Positions 53,872-63,008 of a stretch of DNA of 64,000 nt are shown piece after piece. Below the pieces are notes generated by a model that saw only the letters and a list, made by a program, of their open reading frames with translations, did no database searches and was not told the origin of the DNA. Positions within the stretch are counted from its first letter, which is position 1. Every line of letters begins with the position of its first letter. Source of the DNA: CAVRXQ01 sp963725215 (GTDB lineage Bacteria; Actinomycetota; Acidimicrobiia; Acidimicrobiales; Bog-793). Location of the stretch: NCBI GenBank assembly GCA_963725215.1, contig CAVRXQ010000003.1, forward strand, positions 1-64,000, given 5' to 3'. A program made the translations under genes and the position numbers.

Positions 53872-55809
53872 ATGAAGCTCCGCCGCGGCAAGCACGTGGT
53901 GACTGAAACTAGCGAGCGCCCCGACGAGCGCCGCTACAACTTCTATACCGCGGGCGCGGCCAGAGAAAATGAGGCTCCCGAACCGAACTCGGCACCTCCG
54001 GCGCCAAGTTCGGCGCCCCAAACGCCGAACGCCGCCCCACTTCCAGTCGCGCCCCCGAGTTCGAACGGCGCCGACTTCGCGGCGTTCTCGGGATCGGCGG
54101 CGACTTTGACTTTGAACGAGCGCGTCGAAAAGACGACGGTGCGCATCGGCGAGCTCCTCGCCGAGCGTGGCCTCGCGACCGAGGCGCAGATCGATCAGGC
54201 TCTTGCCCGGCAGAGGGACGCTGGGGGTCGCCTCGGGGAGATCCTCGTCGACATGGGCGTCGTGAACGAGCGTTCGCTCGCCGAGGTGCTCGCCTGGAAG
54301 TTCGACATGCCGGAGTGCGACCTGCGCACCCAGGCACCACAAACCGAAGCCCTCGCCCTGCTTCCCGAATCAATCGCCCGGGATCAACTCGCGCTGCCGG
54401 TGTCGTTGAGCGACAACGACCTGTTCGTCGCCGTCGCCGAACCGAGTGACGCGCTACAGCGGCTGCTCACCGAGACGACGCACAAATCGGTTCACATGAT
54501 GCTCGTGCCGCTTAGCGACGTCCGCCAGGCGATCGACTCGAGCTACGTCGCTCTCGGCGACGTCTCGTCGCTCGTGGAGGTATTCGAGACGATCGAAACC
54601 GGTCGGCGGCGTACGCCGGACGCCGTCGAAGTCGAAACGATTTCGGAGGACGCGCCGGTCGTTCGCGTCGTCAACCGGATCCTCACCCAGGCGCTCCGGG
54701 ACCGCGCCTCCGATGTGCACCTCGAGCCTCAGGACAACGGGATGCGCGTCCGCTACCGGATCGACGGCGTGATGAAAGACATGCTGGCGTTGCCGCCGGC
54801 GATGGGACTCGGACTCGTCAACAGGATCAAGATCATGGCCGACATGAACATCGTCGAGAAACGTCGACCGCAGGACGGCCAGTTCACGACGAACATCGAC
54901 AACCGCTCGGTCGACGTCCGCGTTTCCACGATCTCGACGATTTTCGGCGAGACGTGTGTTATGCGGATCCTCGACAAGACGAAGTCGGTTCTCAAACTGC
55001 CGCGACTCGGAATGCCCCCGAACCTCTTGAACATTTTCGCGGAGGTCATCAGGGTGCCGTTCGGCATGATCGTCTGCGCCGGCCCGACAGGGAGCGGCAA
55101 GACGACCACCCTCTACGCGACGCTCAGCGAGCTCAACGAGTCCTCTCGCAACATCATGACGATCGAGGATCCAGTCGAATACGTCTTCTCGTCGATGAAC
55201 CAGATCCAGACGAACGAGCAGGCAGGCCTCACGTTTGCGACGGGGCTCAAGTCGATCCTCCGTCAGGACCCCGATGTGATCCTCGTCGGAGAGATCCGCG
55301 ATGTGGAAACGGCGCGCATCGGGATCCAGTCGGCGATGACCGGGCACCTCGTGCTGTCGTCGCTGCACGCGACCGATGCCGTCACCGCGCTTCTCCGCTT
55401 CTACGACATGGGGATCGAGCCGTTCCTGGTCGCCGCGTCGATGGTCGCCGTTGTCAGCCAGCGGCTCGTCCGCCGGACCTGCCCGGCGTGCAAGGTGCCG
55501 TATAAGCCGACGCCGGAAGAGCTCGCCTTCTACGAGGAGTCGGGTGGGCCAGAAAAGGGAACCTTCTTGCGTGGCGCCGGCTGCAACTTCTGTGCGGGCA
55601 CCGGTTACCAGGAACGCATCGGCGTCTACGAACTCCTTCCCGTCACTCCGGCGATCAAGCGCCTGATCGTCTCAAACGGCTCCGATGACCAGTTCCGGAA
55701 GGCCGCGGCGCAAGAGGGGATGCGCACGCTTCGCCAGGAGGCGATCGATCTCGTCGCACAAGACGTGACGACGATCGTCGAGGTCATGCGAAGCATCTAC
55801 ACCTTGTAG
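53872..55809 (+). CDS. pilB: Type IV pilus assembly ATPase PilB
   Basis: ATG 53872 (AGAGGA upstream) gives 645 residues. An upstream TTG 53803 is possible. Order: a proline/alanine-rich linker, an MshEN-type N-domain from about residue 80 (RIGELLAERGLATEAQIDQA, LGEILVDMGVVNERSL), and a second such region. The ATPase core has DVHLEPQDNGMRVRYRIDG, Walker A GPTGSGKTT (about 403-411), the Asp box TIEDPVEY, Walker B DPDVILVGEIRD, the His box SSLHATDA, and a tetracysteine zinc site (CPACK and CNFCAG). It powers pilus extension. The pilC gene follows by 9 bp. Confidence 0.93.
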   Translation: MKLRRGKHVVTETSERPDERRYNFYTAGAARENEAPEPNSAPPAPSSAPQTPNAAPLPVAPPSSNGADFAAFSGSAATLTLNERVEKTTVRIGELLAERGLATEAQIDQALARQRDAGGRLGEILVDMGVVNERSLAEVLAWKFDMPECDLRTQAPQTEALALLPESIARDQLALPVSLSDNDLFVAVAEPSDALQRLLTETTHKSVHMMLVPLSDVRQAIDSSYVALGDVSSLVEVFETIETGRRRTPDAVEVETISEDAPVVRVVNRILTQALRDRASDVHLEPQDNGMRVRYRIDGVMKDMLALPPAMGLGLVNRIKIMADMNIVEKRRPQDGQFTTNIDNRSVDVRVSTISTIFGETCVMRILDKTKSVLKLPRLGMPPNLLNIFAEVIRVPFGMIVCAGPTGSGKTTTLYATLSELNESSRNIMTIEDPVEYVFSSMNQIQTNEQAGLTFATGLKSILRQDPDVILVGEIRDVETARIGIQSAMTGHLVLSSLHATDAVTALLRFYDMGIEPFLVAASMVAVVSQRLVRRTCPACKVPYKPTPEELAFYEESGGPEKGTFLRGAGCNFCAGTGYQERIGVYELLPVTPAIKRLIVSNGSDDQFRKAAAQEGMRTLRQEAIDLVAQDVTTIVEVMRSIYTL

Positions 55810-55817
55810 GAGTGTCA

Positions 55818-57086
55818 ATGACCCGAAAATTCTCAATACCCCGAACATTCTCAATACCCCGAAAGGTTTCGATGGGTCGAAAGTTCAAGTACACGGCCAT
55901 CGACCACGTCGGGAACACCGTTACAGGCTTGCTCTCGGCATCTAGTGCGGGTCTCGCGCGTCTCGAAGTGTCGAGTCTCGGCCTGCAGCCGATCGCAGTC
56001 GAGCAGAAAAGAACATTGCTCGACTTCGAGATCACGCGCCGAAAAGTCAAGCCGGTGCTTGTCATGGCCTTCTCGCGCCAACTCGGCGTATTCATCCGCT
56101 CAGGCATCCCGATCATCGACGCGCTCGAGATCATCGAGTCCGACACATCGGACAAGCTGTTCAAGAAGACCCTTGTCGAGATGAGCGAGTCGCTACAAGC
56201 GGGTGACTCGTTCGCCCGCGCCGCTCGGTCGCACCCCGAGGCCTTCCCCCTCTATTTCATCGGCATGCTCGAGTCCGCCGAGCTCGCCGGGAACCTCGAC
56301 GAAGTACTCGTCCAGCTCGCCGAGTACATGGAGCGCGATCTAGAGGCGCGCAGCAAGATCACCGGGGCGCTCATCTATCCAGTGATCGTCTTGTTCATGG
56401 CCATCATCGTCGTCGTCGTCCTCGCTGCCGTCGTGCTTCCGAAGTTCAAGACGTTCTTCTCGTCGCTCAACGCGAAGCTGCCCCTACCCACGCGAATGCT
56501 GCTCGCGGTCACGAATTTCATATCGGCTCGATATCTGATCCTCCTGGCGATCATCGTCGTGATTGTCGTCGGTGTCATAGCCACGTGGCGATCGAAGAAG
56601 GGCCGAGCCCTCATCGATTCGTTCGTCCTGAAGGTTCCCGTTCTCGGTGACTTGATTGTCCACATCCTCGTAGAGCGCATCTGCCGGATCCTTGCGTCGA
56701 TGTCCGAGACCGGGGTTCCGCTGCCTGACGCAATGGCCGTGACCTCGGAGTCGGTTTCGAACAACGTGTTCAAGACCGGTCTCGAACACGTGCGGGAGGA
56801 AATGATCGAAGGTCGCGGTCTCGCCGACCCGATCGAATCCTCAGGAATCTTCCCGTTGGCGGCACGCCAGATGATCCGCGTCGGCGAGGTGACCGGCACG
56901 CTCGAAGATCAGCTCCACGTCGCCGCCGACTTCTACCAACGCGAGCTCGACGTGAAGTTGAAGCGGTTCACGAGCCTCTTCGAGCCGATCATTATCGTCG
57001 CGATGGGGATCATCGTTGGTTTTGTCGCGGTCGCCCTTATCTCGGCGATGTACGGCATTTACAACCAGGTGCACGTCTCGTCCTGA
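55818..57086 (+). CDS. pilC: Type IV pilus inner-membrane platform protein PilC
   Basis: ATG 55818 follows GGAG; ATG 55872 (MGRKFKYTAIDHVGNTV) is the more family-like start and also has AAAGG upstream. With the first start the length is 422 residues. Two GspF-type domains are visible: AFSRQLGVFIRSGIPIIDAL with SLQAGDSFARAARSHPEAFP, and the second copy ICRILASMSETGVPLPDAMA with IEGRGLADPIESSGIFPL. Membrane segments lie between (VIVLFMAIIVVVVLAAVV; LILLAIIVVIVVGVIA) and at the end. It is the platform that PilB and PilT act on. The extra N-terminus is an 18-bp tandem repeat (55829-55863). Confidence 0.92.
   Translation: MTRKFSIPRTFSIPRKVSMGRKFKYTAIDHVGNTVTGLLSASSAGLARLEVSSLGLQPIAVEQKRTLLDFEITRRKVKPVLVMAFSRQLGVFIRSGIPIIDALEIIESDTSDKLFKKTLVEMSESLQAGDSFARAARSHPEAFPLYFIGMLESAELAGNLDEVLVQLAEYMERDLEARSKITGALIYPVIVLFMAIIVVVVLAAVVLPKFKTFFSSLNAKLPLPTRMLLAVTNFISARYLILLAIIVVIVVGVIATWRSKKGRALIDSFVLKVPVLGDLIVHILVERICRILASMSETGVPLPDAMAVTSESVSNNVFKTGLEHVREEMIEGRGLADPIESSGIFPLAARQMIRVGEVTGTLEDQLHVAADFYQRELDVKLKRFTSLFEPIIIVAMGIIVGFVAVALISAMYGIYNQVHVSS
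55829..55863 (+). repeat. 18-bp tandem duplication at the start of pilC
   Basis: ATTCTCAATACCCCGAA occurs at 55829-55845 and 55847-55863, period 18 bp, adding six codons (TFSIPR). It lies upstream of the family-like second start. From 57087 to 57478 there is no gene; the region leads into the pilin gene and probably holds its promoter. Confidence 0.6.
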
Positions 57087-57478
57087 TAGCCAGTCCGACG
57101 CGGAAATCGCGTGTACCTCGCCTGGTAACAAGCCCCGCTCGAAGGCGCCCTCATCAACGGTCCGCGCTGAAGCGCCTTATCGGCGTTCAGTGGAGCAAAT
57201 GACGTGCACACGCCTGCGCAACTTGACGCCAGGCTTCGACCTTGTCGTCCCCCAAACTGCGAGACTGCAGGACGTGCATTGTCGTTATATCGGCACCGAG
57301 AAAGGGAGGGTATTAACCCGACCACAATTGGAGTATGCCCGCTGAGCAGGACTTTTAGCATCTTGTGAAACGCCGCTTCACAATCCCCTAATTCAAAGAG
57401 CTTGCCAGCTAAATTCCCGCGCTGGAGATGTCGTTAGATGTCGAGACAGTTCGTAAACCTACTAGGGGGTAACCCGCC

Positions 57479-58000
57479 ATGAAATCCCGATTGAAGTCCT
57501 ATCTGTCAGTCGATACGGAAGCCCGGGGCGACGACGGCTTCACATTGATCGAACTGCTCATCGTCGTCCTGATCTTGGGCATCCTTGCGGCGATCGTCGC
57601 GTTTGCCGTCGGGGCGTTCACGAGCACGAGCGCCGTCGCCGCCTGCAACACCGACGCGAAAACTGTCGAAAGTGCGGTCGCCGCATATGAAGCGACCAAT
57701 ACGGGCCAAATCCCGACATCAGCAGACCTCACGTCTACTGCCAAGGGCGGTCCGTACATCCACAACTGGCCGAGCAACTCGAGCTACTACACCGTTGGGC
57801 TCAGCTCGGACACCGTCACCGTGGGACTAAACGTGACTGACGCGGCTGCTAAGGCGCCGCACAGCTACACAACCACGACCTACCCGTTCGGGACGCACGC
57901 GGTTCCCTATGACACGTGGACCTGGGGCACCGGTACGAATGGCCCGACCGGGGCCACCACTCCCTACGCAGCCAGCCTCAACGTCTGCGCAGGCGCCTAA
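57479..58000 (+). CDS. Type IV pilin, candidate major subunit
   Basis: ATG 57479 follows GGGGGT. The 173-residue product has a 20-residue leader, cleavage at DDG/FTLIELLIVVLILGILAA, Glu at +5, one N-terminal helix, and a compact head with two Cys (AACNTDAK and the final NVCAGA). Being a pilin of normal size between pilC and pilT with its own leader region and a downstream hairpin, it is the best candidate for the major subunit; the four-gene set at 31-37 kb would be minor pilins. Confidence 0.88.
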   Translation: MKSRLKSYLSVDTEARGDDGFTLIELLIVVLILGILAAIVAFAVGAFTSTSAVAACNTDAKTVESAVAAYEATNTGQIPTSADLTSTAKGGPYIHNWPSNSSYYTVGLSSDTVTVGLNVTDAAAKAPHSYTTTTYPFGTHAVPYDTWTWGTGTNGPTGATTPYAASLNVCAGA

Positions 58001-58031
58001 TCGCGCCGCTTGGGACTTGAACCCACTGAAC

Positions 58032-58062
58032 CTCCGGGCCCGGCCCTCGCTCGGGCCCGGAG
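58032..58062 (+). terminator. Hairpin between the pilin and pilT
   Basis: CTCCGGGCCCG (58032-58042) pairs perfectly with CGGGCCCGGAG (58052-58062) across a 9-nt loop. With no T tract, it may act as a partial terminator or RNA stabiliser that keeps pilin mRNA above pilT. Confidence 0.65.
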
Positions 58063-58102
58063 CGCTGTTGAAAGCCAACGGATCGATACAGAAAGAAACC
58101 CG

Positions 58103-59170
58103 ATGACCACCGACACTTCGGCAGTTGACAGTTGGCTGGAGCTTCTTTGGGACAAGGGAGGCTCCGACGTGCTCCTAAGCGCGGGCTCGCCTCCGAGGCT
58201 CCGCGTCGATGGGGCACTTATTGAAGTCGGTGGCGAGGGCGCAATATCGCCAGAGGAGATCGAACGCGTAATCCAATCGCTGCTCAATTCCGAACTCCAG
58301 GGGATCTACGAGCATCGAAAGGACGTCGACTTTTCGTTTTCGTGGGGACTTCGGGCCCGCATGCGAGCGAACACGTTCAATCAGCGCGGCAGCCCCGCGC
58401 TCGCAATGCGAATGATCCCGATGAGGATCCCGACGGTGGAAGAGCTCGGCCTGCCAAAGACGATGCTCAACCTCGCCGATCTTCCCCGCGGTTTCGTTCT
58501 CGTGACGGGTCCAACCGGTTCCGGCAAGTCGACAACGCTCGCGGCGCTGATCGATCACATCGCGCACACGCGTCGCGTGCACGTCGTCACGATCGAGGAC
58601 CCGATCGAATACCTTCACGAGCACGATCTCGCGGTCGTGAACCAACGCGAGGTCGGGGTCGACACGCCGACGTTCGCTCACGCCCTTCGGGCATCGCTGC
58701 GGGAAGACCCCGACGTCATTCTGATCGGCGAGATGCGCGACCTCGAATCGATCCAGATCGCGCTCACGCTGGCAGAGACGGGGCACCTCGTTTTCGCCAC
58801 GCTCCACACACACGACGCTCCTCAGGCGATCGACCGAATCATCGACGTCTTCCCGGCCGACAAGAAGGACCTCGTAAGGATGCAGCTATCGGGTTCGCTT
58901 GCAGCAGTCATCGCGCAACGTCTCGTCAATCGGATCGACGGGGGAAGAGTCGCGGCGCTTGAGGTCCTGCTGGCGAACTTCGCGGTCCGCGCACTCGTTC
59001 GCGAGGGAAAGACTCACCAGCTGCGGAACGTGATCACGACGTCCCAGGCTGAAGGTATGCGCACACTCGAGATGAGCCTGATCGAACTAATCGAGTCAGG
59101 GACGATCTCGTATGAGTCCGCGGCCGAAGTCACGATCTATCCCAAGGAACTTGCCCGCGCCAAGGCTTAG
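58103..59170 (+). CDS. pilT: Type IV pilus retraction ATPase PilT
   Basis: ATG 58103 gives 355 residues, typical PilT length. The short N-domain (SDVLLSAGSPPRLRVDGAL) precedes Walker A GPTGSGKST (about 135-143), the Asp box TIEDPIEYLHEH, Walker B EDPDVILIGEMRD, and the His box FATLHTHDAPQAIDRIIDVF. GMRTLEMSLIELIESGTIS near the end is in the place of the AIRNLIREGK-type retraction motif. It depolymerises pili, giving twitching or DNA uptake. From 59171 to 59493 no gene is seen. Confidence 0.93.
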   Translation: MTTDTSAVDSWLELLWDKGGSDVLLSAGSPPRLRVDGALIEVGGEGAISPEEIERVIQSLLNSELQGIYEHRKDVDFSFSWGLRARMRANTFNQRGSPALAMRMIPMRIPTVEELGLPKTMLNLADLPRGFVLVTGPTGSGKSTTLAALIDHIAHTRRVHVVTIEDPIEYLHEHDLAVVNQREVGVDTPTFAHALRASLREDPDVILIGEMRDLESIQIALTLAETGHLVFATLHTHDAPQAIDRIIDVFPADKKDLVRMQLSGSLAAVIAQRLVNRIDGGRVAALEVLLANFAVRALVREGKTHQLRNVITTSQAEGMRTLEMSLIELIESGTISYESAAEVTIYPKELARAKA

Positions 59171-59493
59171 GCTGCCAATCTCGCGATTCCAGTTTCCTAA
59201 CGAAGGTCGGATCGGTCTTCGCGGGGCGCTGCGTGTTTCGCCGCGGAGTCCTGATGCCGCCGACTTCTGGAACACGCCAAAATCTCCATGTTTCAGGCGC
59301 GTGATGACGCTTATCCGATCATGCTGGAGGACGGGACCACAGCAAGCCAGCAGGGCTGTGTCGTCTACGCACCTGGCACGTCGATCGTCGCGAACGGAAT
59401 TCTGGACGTTCAACCAGCTCGTAACCCAGCAGGTCTTCCTTCAGGTGCAACAGTGACCTGCTTAGAGTGCCGTAACAAAATTGGTTCGAGTCG

Positions 59494-60267
59494 TCACAAT
59501 CCGTGAAACGGCGACAACAGGAACGACCCAACGAGCACGGCGATCTCGCAGCCGGACGCGAGAAACGGGCCGAACGGAATCGAGGTCTTTCGCGTCGCGC
59601 GCCCAAGAGCAATCAGCGTGAGACCGGTTACGGCACCAATGAGATTCGCGATCACGAACCCAGCGATGACGTAGCCGACTCCAAGCCAGCCGAGGGCGAA
59701 TCCAAGGACTGCCACGAGGCGAACGTCTCCGAAGCCCAGGAATCTCGAGTCGAGCATGTAGATGACCGCATAGACGAGGAACCAAGCCCCCGCGCTTGCG
59801 AACGCGACGACGATGCGATGCCAGGATCCGTCCTTCGCACTCGAGGCCAGCAAGAAGCCAGCTACGCCCCCACCGACCACGCCCACGATTTGTTTTGGAA
59901 GGATTCGTCGTTCGAAGTCGATCGCTCCGAGAGCCACCAGCCCGGCGGCGAGCACCTCGTACGCGGGGAGCGCGAGCGAGAAGCGGAACTTCGCGGCATT
60001 CGCGGCGAATAGCGCTCCCGTCAGCAGTTCGAGAATTGGGTATCGAAGAGATATTTCGCTCCCGCAATGCCGACAGGTTCCTCGAAGAATCAAGTATGAG
60101 ACGACTGGAATGTTCTCCCACGGAGCGAGCGGCGCGGCGCACTGCGGACAGAACGATCCCGGCCAAACGATCGAGAGTCCGCGGGGCATCCGATAGACAA
60201 CGACATTGAGAAACGAGCCGGTGATCACTCCTAGTGCAGCGAGACCGGCAATCAACGCGGCTAGCAC
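59494..60267 (-). CDS. pilD: Prepilin peptidase/methyltransferase PilD
   Basis: The 257-residue membrane protein has the N-terminal GSFLNVVVYRMPRG and the zinc-binding cytoplasmic loop with FCPQCAAPL and CRHCGSEIS (two C-x-x-C). The two catalytic Asp are in LGAIDFERRILP and LGFGDVRLVAVLG. About seven helices are visible. It cuts the leaders of the four prepilins seen in this window and methylates the new N-terminus. It is convergent with pilT. From 60268 to 60672 there is no gene; short CTCAACAC repeats near 60490-60525 are the only feature. Confidence 0.92.
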   Translation of the reverse strand: MLAALIAGLAALGVITGSFLNVVVYRMPRGLSIVWPGSFCPQCAAPLAPWENIPVVSYLILRGTCRHCGSEISLRYPILELLTGALFAANAAKFRFSLALPAYEVLAAGLVALGAIDFERRILPKQIVGVVGGGVAGFLLASSAKDGSWHRIVVAFASAGAWFLVYAVIYMLDSRFLGFGDVRLVAVLGFALGWLGVGYVIAGFVIANLIGAVTGLTLIALGRATRKTSIPFGPFLASGCEIAVLVGSFLLSPFHGL

Positions 60268-60672
60268 GGCGGTGTCAATCGCGATGCTTGACGAGCCGCG
60301 ACGCCGTCAGACGGAGAAGGTAGGAGGCGGCCGCGCTCGGCGATGGAACGTCAAACCGCTCGCCAGTTCGGCGGCGATTCCGTGCGGCTAACGACTTGTC
60401 CGCGCGCGGAGGTGATTCAGGCTCGTACCAACACTCTCCAAGTGCCCCCGCGCTGGCGGAAGCCAGTTGACCGGACGGTTCGCCCAACACCTCAACACCT
60501 TGACACCTCGAAAACCTCAACACGGCGATCGAAGCATCATGCCCTCTCTCCAATGCCCATGCCGAAACGGCGATACGGTGAAAAAGAGATGTCGTCGAGT
60601 TATCACCTCGAAAGTGATTTCCCCTCCGTAAACACGAGAAGGTGTCGGTAAGCAGCGAGGCGCCGGATTCTC

Positions 60673-62952
60673 TTAGGTGCGACGAGGCGGTGAGCGACGG
60701 GTTCTCCGCTGAACGAACCCGAACACCAAGAGCGACATCCCGGCGAGCCCGAACAACTCGGGGTAGTACTGAAACGCCTGATAGAGGAATTTCACAACGT
60801 GAGTCCCCTTGGTCACGCGAACCCCTACGTAGGCGGGAGCGATCATCTCGGTCTTTGCTGGTTTGCCATCCACCGTTACGGTCCAACCTGGGTCCCATGA
60901 GACCTTCAAAAGAACGACCGCAGTCCGATTTGCATTGACCGTCGTGGTGAATTCGCCCTCTTGGAGATCGCTGCGTTGCGAAAGGACGGAACCTGGCAGC
61001 CCGGGCGGACGCGTTCGCGATGTGAGCGTCGGGCTCGCGGCCGATCGTCCTCCGAAGGAGACCACCGGGTAAAGATCCGAGCTGGCGAGCGAGGACCTCA
61101 GGAACGACAAGCTATCTGCACCCATGTGCGATCGATCTTCAACGAGTGGGGGGCCGAATGTATCCACGACTTGGACATAGCCGTTTCGGGGCAAGAACCA
61201 CAACACGTATGGCCCTGCGCGCTCGAGAAGCCTCGCACCCTGTGGCGGTCGACGGGACGTCGGCAGGATCACGAAGCGGATCCCGAAGAGCGCGTAATCA
61301 GCCGGGTTTGTGTCGATCATGTCTGCCTCGGGATCGCTCATCAGCGACGCGGACCGGTTGGTGAAACCGATCTCGGGGACTTGATCGACAGAAAGGTCTT
61401 CCACGACGGGGACCGCTCCGAGGCGGAATTTCGGTCCCCAACCGGTGAAGAGCATGCCTGCGTACGTGCGTCCTCCGCCGATCTGCTTGACCTTCGCCAC
61501 AAGCCGATTCATCTGCACTTGCAGGACGGATACCGATCGTTGGACACCCATGAAGGAAGCATTCGAGCTGTCCGTGCGGTTGAGTTCGACCCACATCGGC
61601 GAAGTGACGGCGACGATGACCGCTGCGAGAAGGACGCGGGCAATCAGACGCTTCGGCGCCCGGGATAACCAACGCTCGACGTAGTCCCCGCGTAGTCGGT
61701 ACACAGCGAATCGGATTACCTGTCCGACGGCGACCGCACCGACTCCAGCGAGCAGGACTCCGCTCATGTGCACACCGACGACGAATCGTCGGAGGAATAG
61801 TTCCTTGCTCCCTGGCAGAAGATTGATCACTGGGCCCAAAGTGGTGCGACCGAAGAACAGGACCAGGCTCACCACGAACATCAGTGTGAGCGCGCGTGAC
61901 CGTGTATCGCGCCTCCAGCGCGCGAGACAAGCGATGAGCCCAGCACCAACAAACAAGGTGATAACAGGGAGCCGTCCGAAGTCGAACAGCTTGCCGGTGA
62001 ACAGCCAACTCAAGACTTGTCGCGCTCCGTATGAGTTCACGTCCGGCGAGTTCTGCAGAAACTCGTTGACAGAGGTCGAGCCCCGGTAGATAAGCAAAGG
62101 AACAATGACCCACGCCGAGAGCGTGAGACTTCCGATTGCCATAACCAACGCTCGCTTCAATCGCACCTTGAAGTTTCTGGGGCCTACGACGGTCCACAAG
62201 ACGATCGGTAGGAATGCGAGATACCCCGTCTCGTAGTGGAACGCGGCCGTGAGCGCAATGAATAAACAAGCCCAGAGATAGCTTCGCCCGTCGTTGATTG
62301 CCCTCCACGTGAAGCCCCACGCGAGCGGCAATGTCCACATCGCCCAGAGCTGCGACCACACCCCGAAGCCGATCCAGATATACGCGCCCTGCTCAAACCC
62401 GACGCCGATCGCGCTCGTTACGAATGCGGACGCAAGCGCGGCCAACGCAGAGGTCCAGCGGGACAACCCGAACAACCGAGCACCGAAATAGACGCTGAGC
62501 GGCCACGTAACCATCAACAGGTACAGACACAGGCTGAACGACTGGTTTGCCCCGATCGCGAGGCCGAGCGCACCTGCGAGCATCGCACCGAGGCTCTGGT
62601 AGTGCATGAACACTGGTGAACCGAGATTGAGGTACGGAAACCAGCCGTCGAGCGGGAAATGACCCGCTCGGAACTGCGCGGTGGCGTAACGGACCATTTC
62701 CGAATGGAAGGCGGAGTCGTCCGCGTACGGGACGTAATTGAGCTGCGACCGCAACTCGATTGCGTTGAATACGAGGGGCGCAAGCACGACCGCAATCGGT
62801 CCTAGGCGAGAGGACCACGTCCCGTCGGCGACGGGCGGTGAGGGAACCCTTCGATCGGCGCGCAGCGCGTCGAAATCTTCGGCTGTGCGCTCGGGGGCAC
62901 TTCGATCTTCCTTGTCGGGCGCGACTTGGTCCTCAGTCAAAGGAATCCCCAT
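60673..62952 (-). CDS. Large membrane protein of the YfhO / 6-pyruvoyl-tetrahydropterin-synthase-related type
   Basis: The 759-residue product starts with a charged 45-residue tail and then about twelve hydrophobic segments to about residue 480, including YVPYADDSAFHSEMVRYAT with an acidic pair in the first outer loop, as in GT-C glycosyltransferases. A soluble domain of about 230 residues follows (WGPKFRLGAVPVVEDLSVDQ, VSWDPGWTVTVDGKPAKTEM, a YfhO-like GWTVTVDG phrase) and a last helix. Such proteins move sugars or other groups across the membrane for surface glycans or lipids. Here it could modify surface proteins such as the pili, but that is only inference from location. Confidence 0.72.
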   Translation of the reverse strand: MGIPLTEDQVAPDKEDRSAPERTAEDFDALRADRRVPSPPVADGTWSSRLGPIAVVLAPLVFNAIELRSQLNYVPYADDSAFHSEMVRYATAQFRAGHFPLDGWFPYLNLGSPVFMHYQSLGAMLAGALGLAIGANQSFSLCLYLLMVTWPLSVYFGARLFGLSRWTSALAALASAFVTSAIGVGFEQGAYIWIGFGVWSQLWAMWTLPLAWGFTWRAINDGRSYLWACLFIALTAAFHYETGYLAFLPIVLWTVVGPRNFKVRLKRALVMAIGSLTLSAWVIVPLLIYRGSTSVNEFLQNSPDVNSYGARQVLSWLFTGKLFDFGRLPVITLFVGAGLIACLARWRRDTRSRALTLMFVVSLVLFFGRTTLGPVINLLPGSKELFLRRFVVGVHMSGVLLAGVGAVAVGQVIRFAVYRLRGDYVERWLSRAPKRLIARVLLAAVIVAVTSPMWVELNRTDSSNASFMGVQRSVSVLQVQMNRLVAKVKQIGGGRTYAGMLFTGWGPKFRLGAVPVVEDLSVDQVPEIGFTNRSASLMSDPEADMIDTNPADYALFGIRFVILPTSRRPPQGARLLERAGPYVLWFLPRNGYVQVVDTFGPPLVEDRSHMGADSLSFLRSSLASSDLYPVVSFGGRSAASPTLTSRTRPPGLPGSVLSQRSDLQEGEFTTTVNANRTAVVLLKVSWDPGWTVTVDGKPAKTEMIAPAYVGVRVTKGTHVVKFLYQAFQYYPELFGLAGMSLLVFGFVQRRTRRSPPRRT

Positions 62953-63008
62953 GGCCGCTTATACGGCGCGCTGCACCGGCAAACGAATGCGACAATGACC
63001 CACAATCC

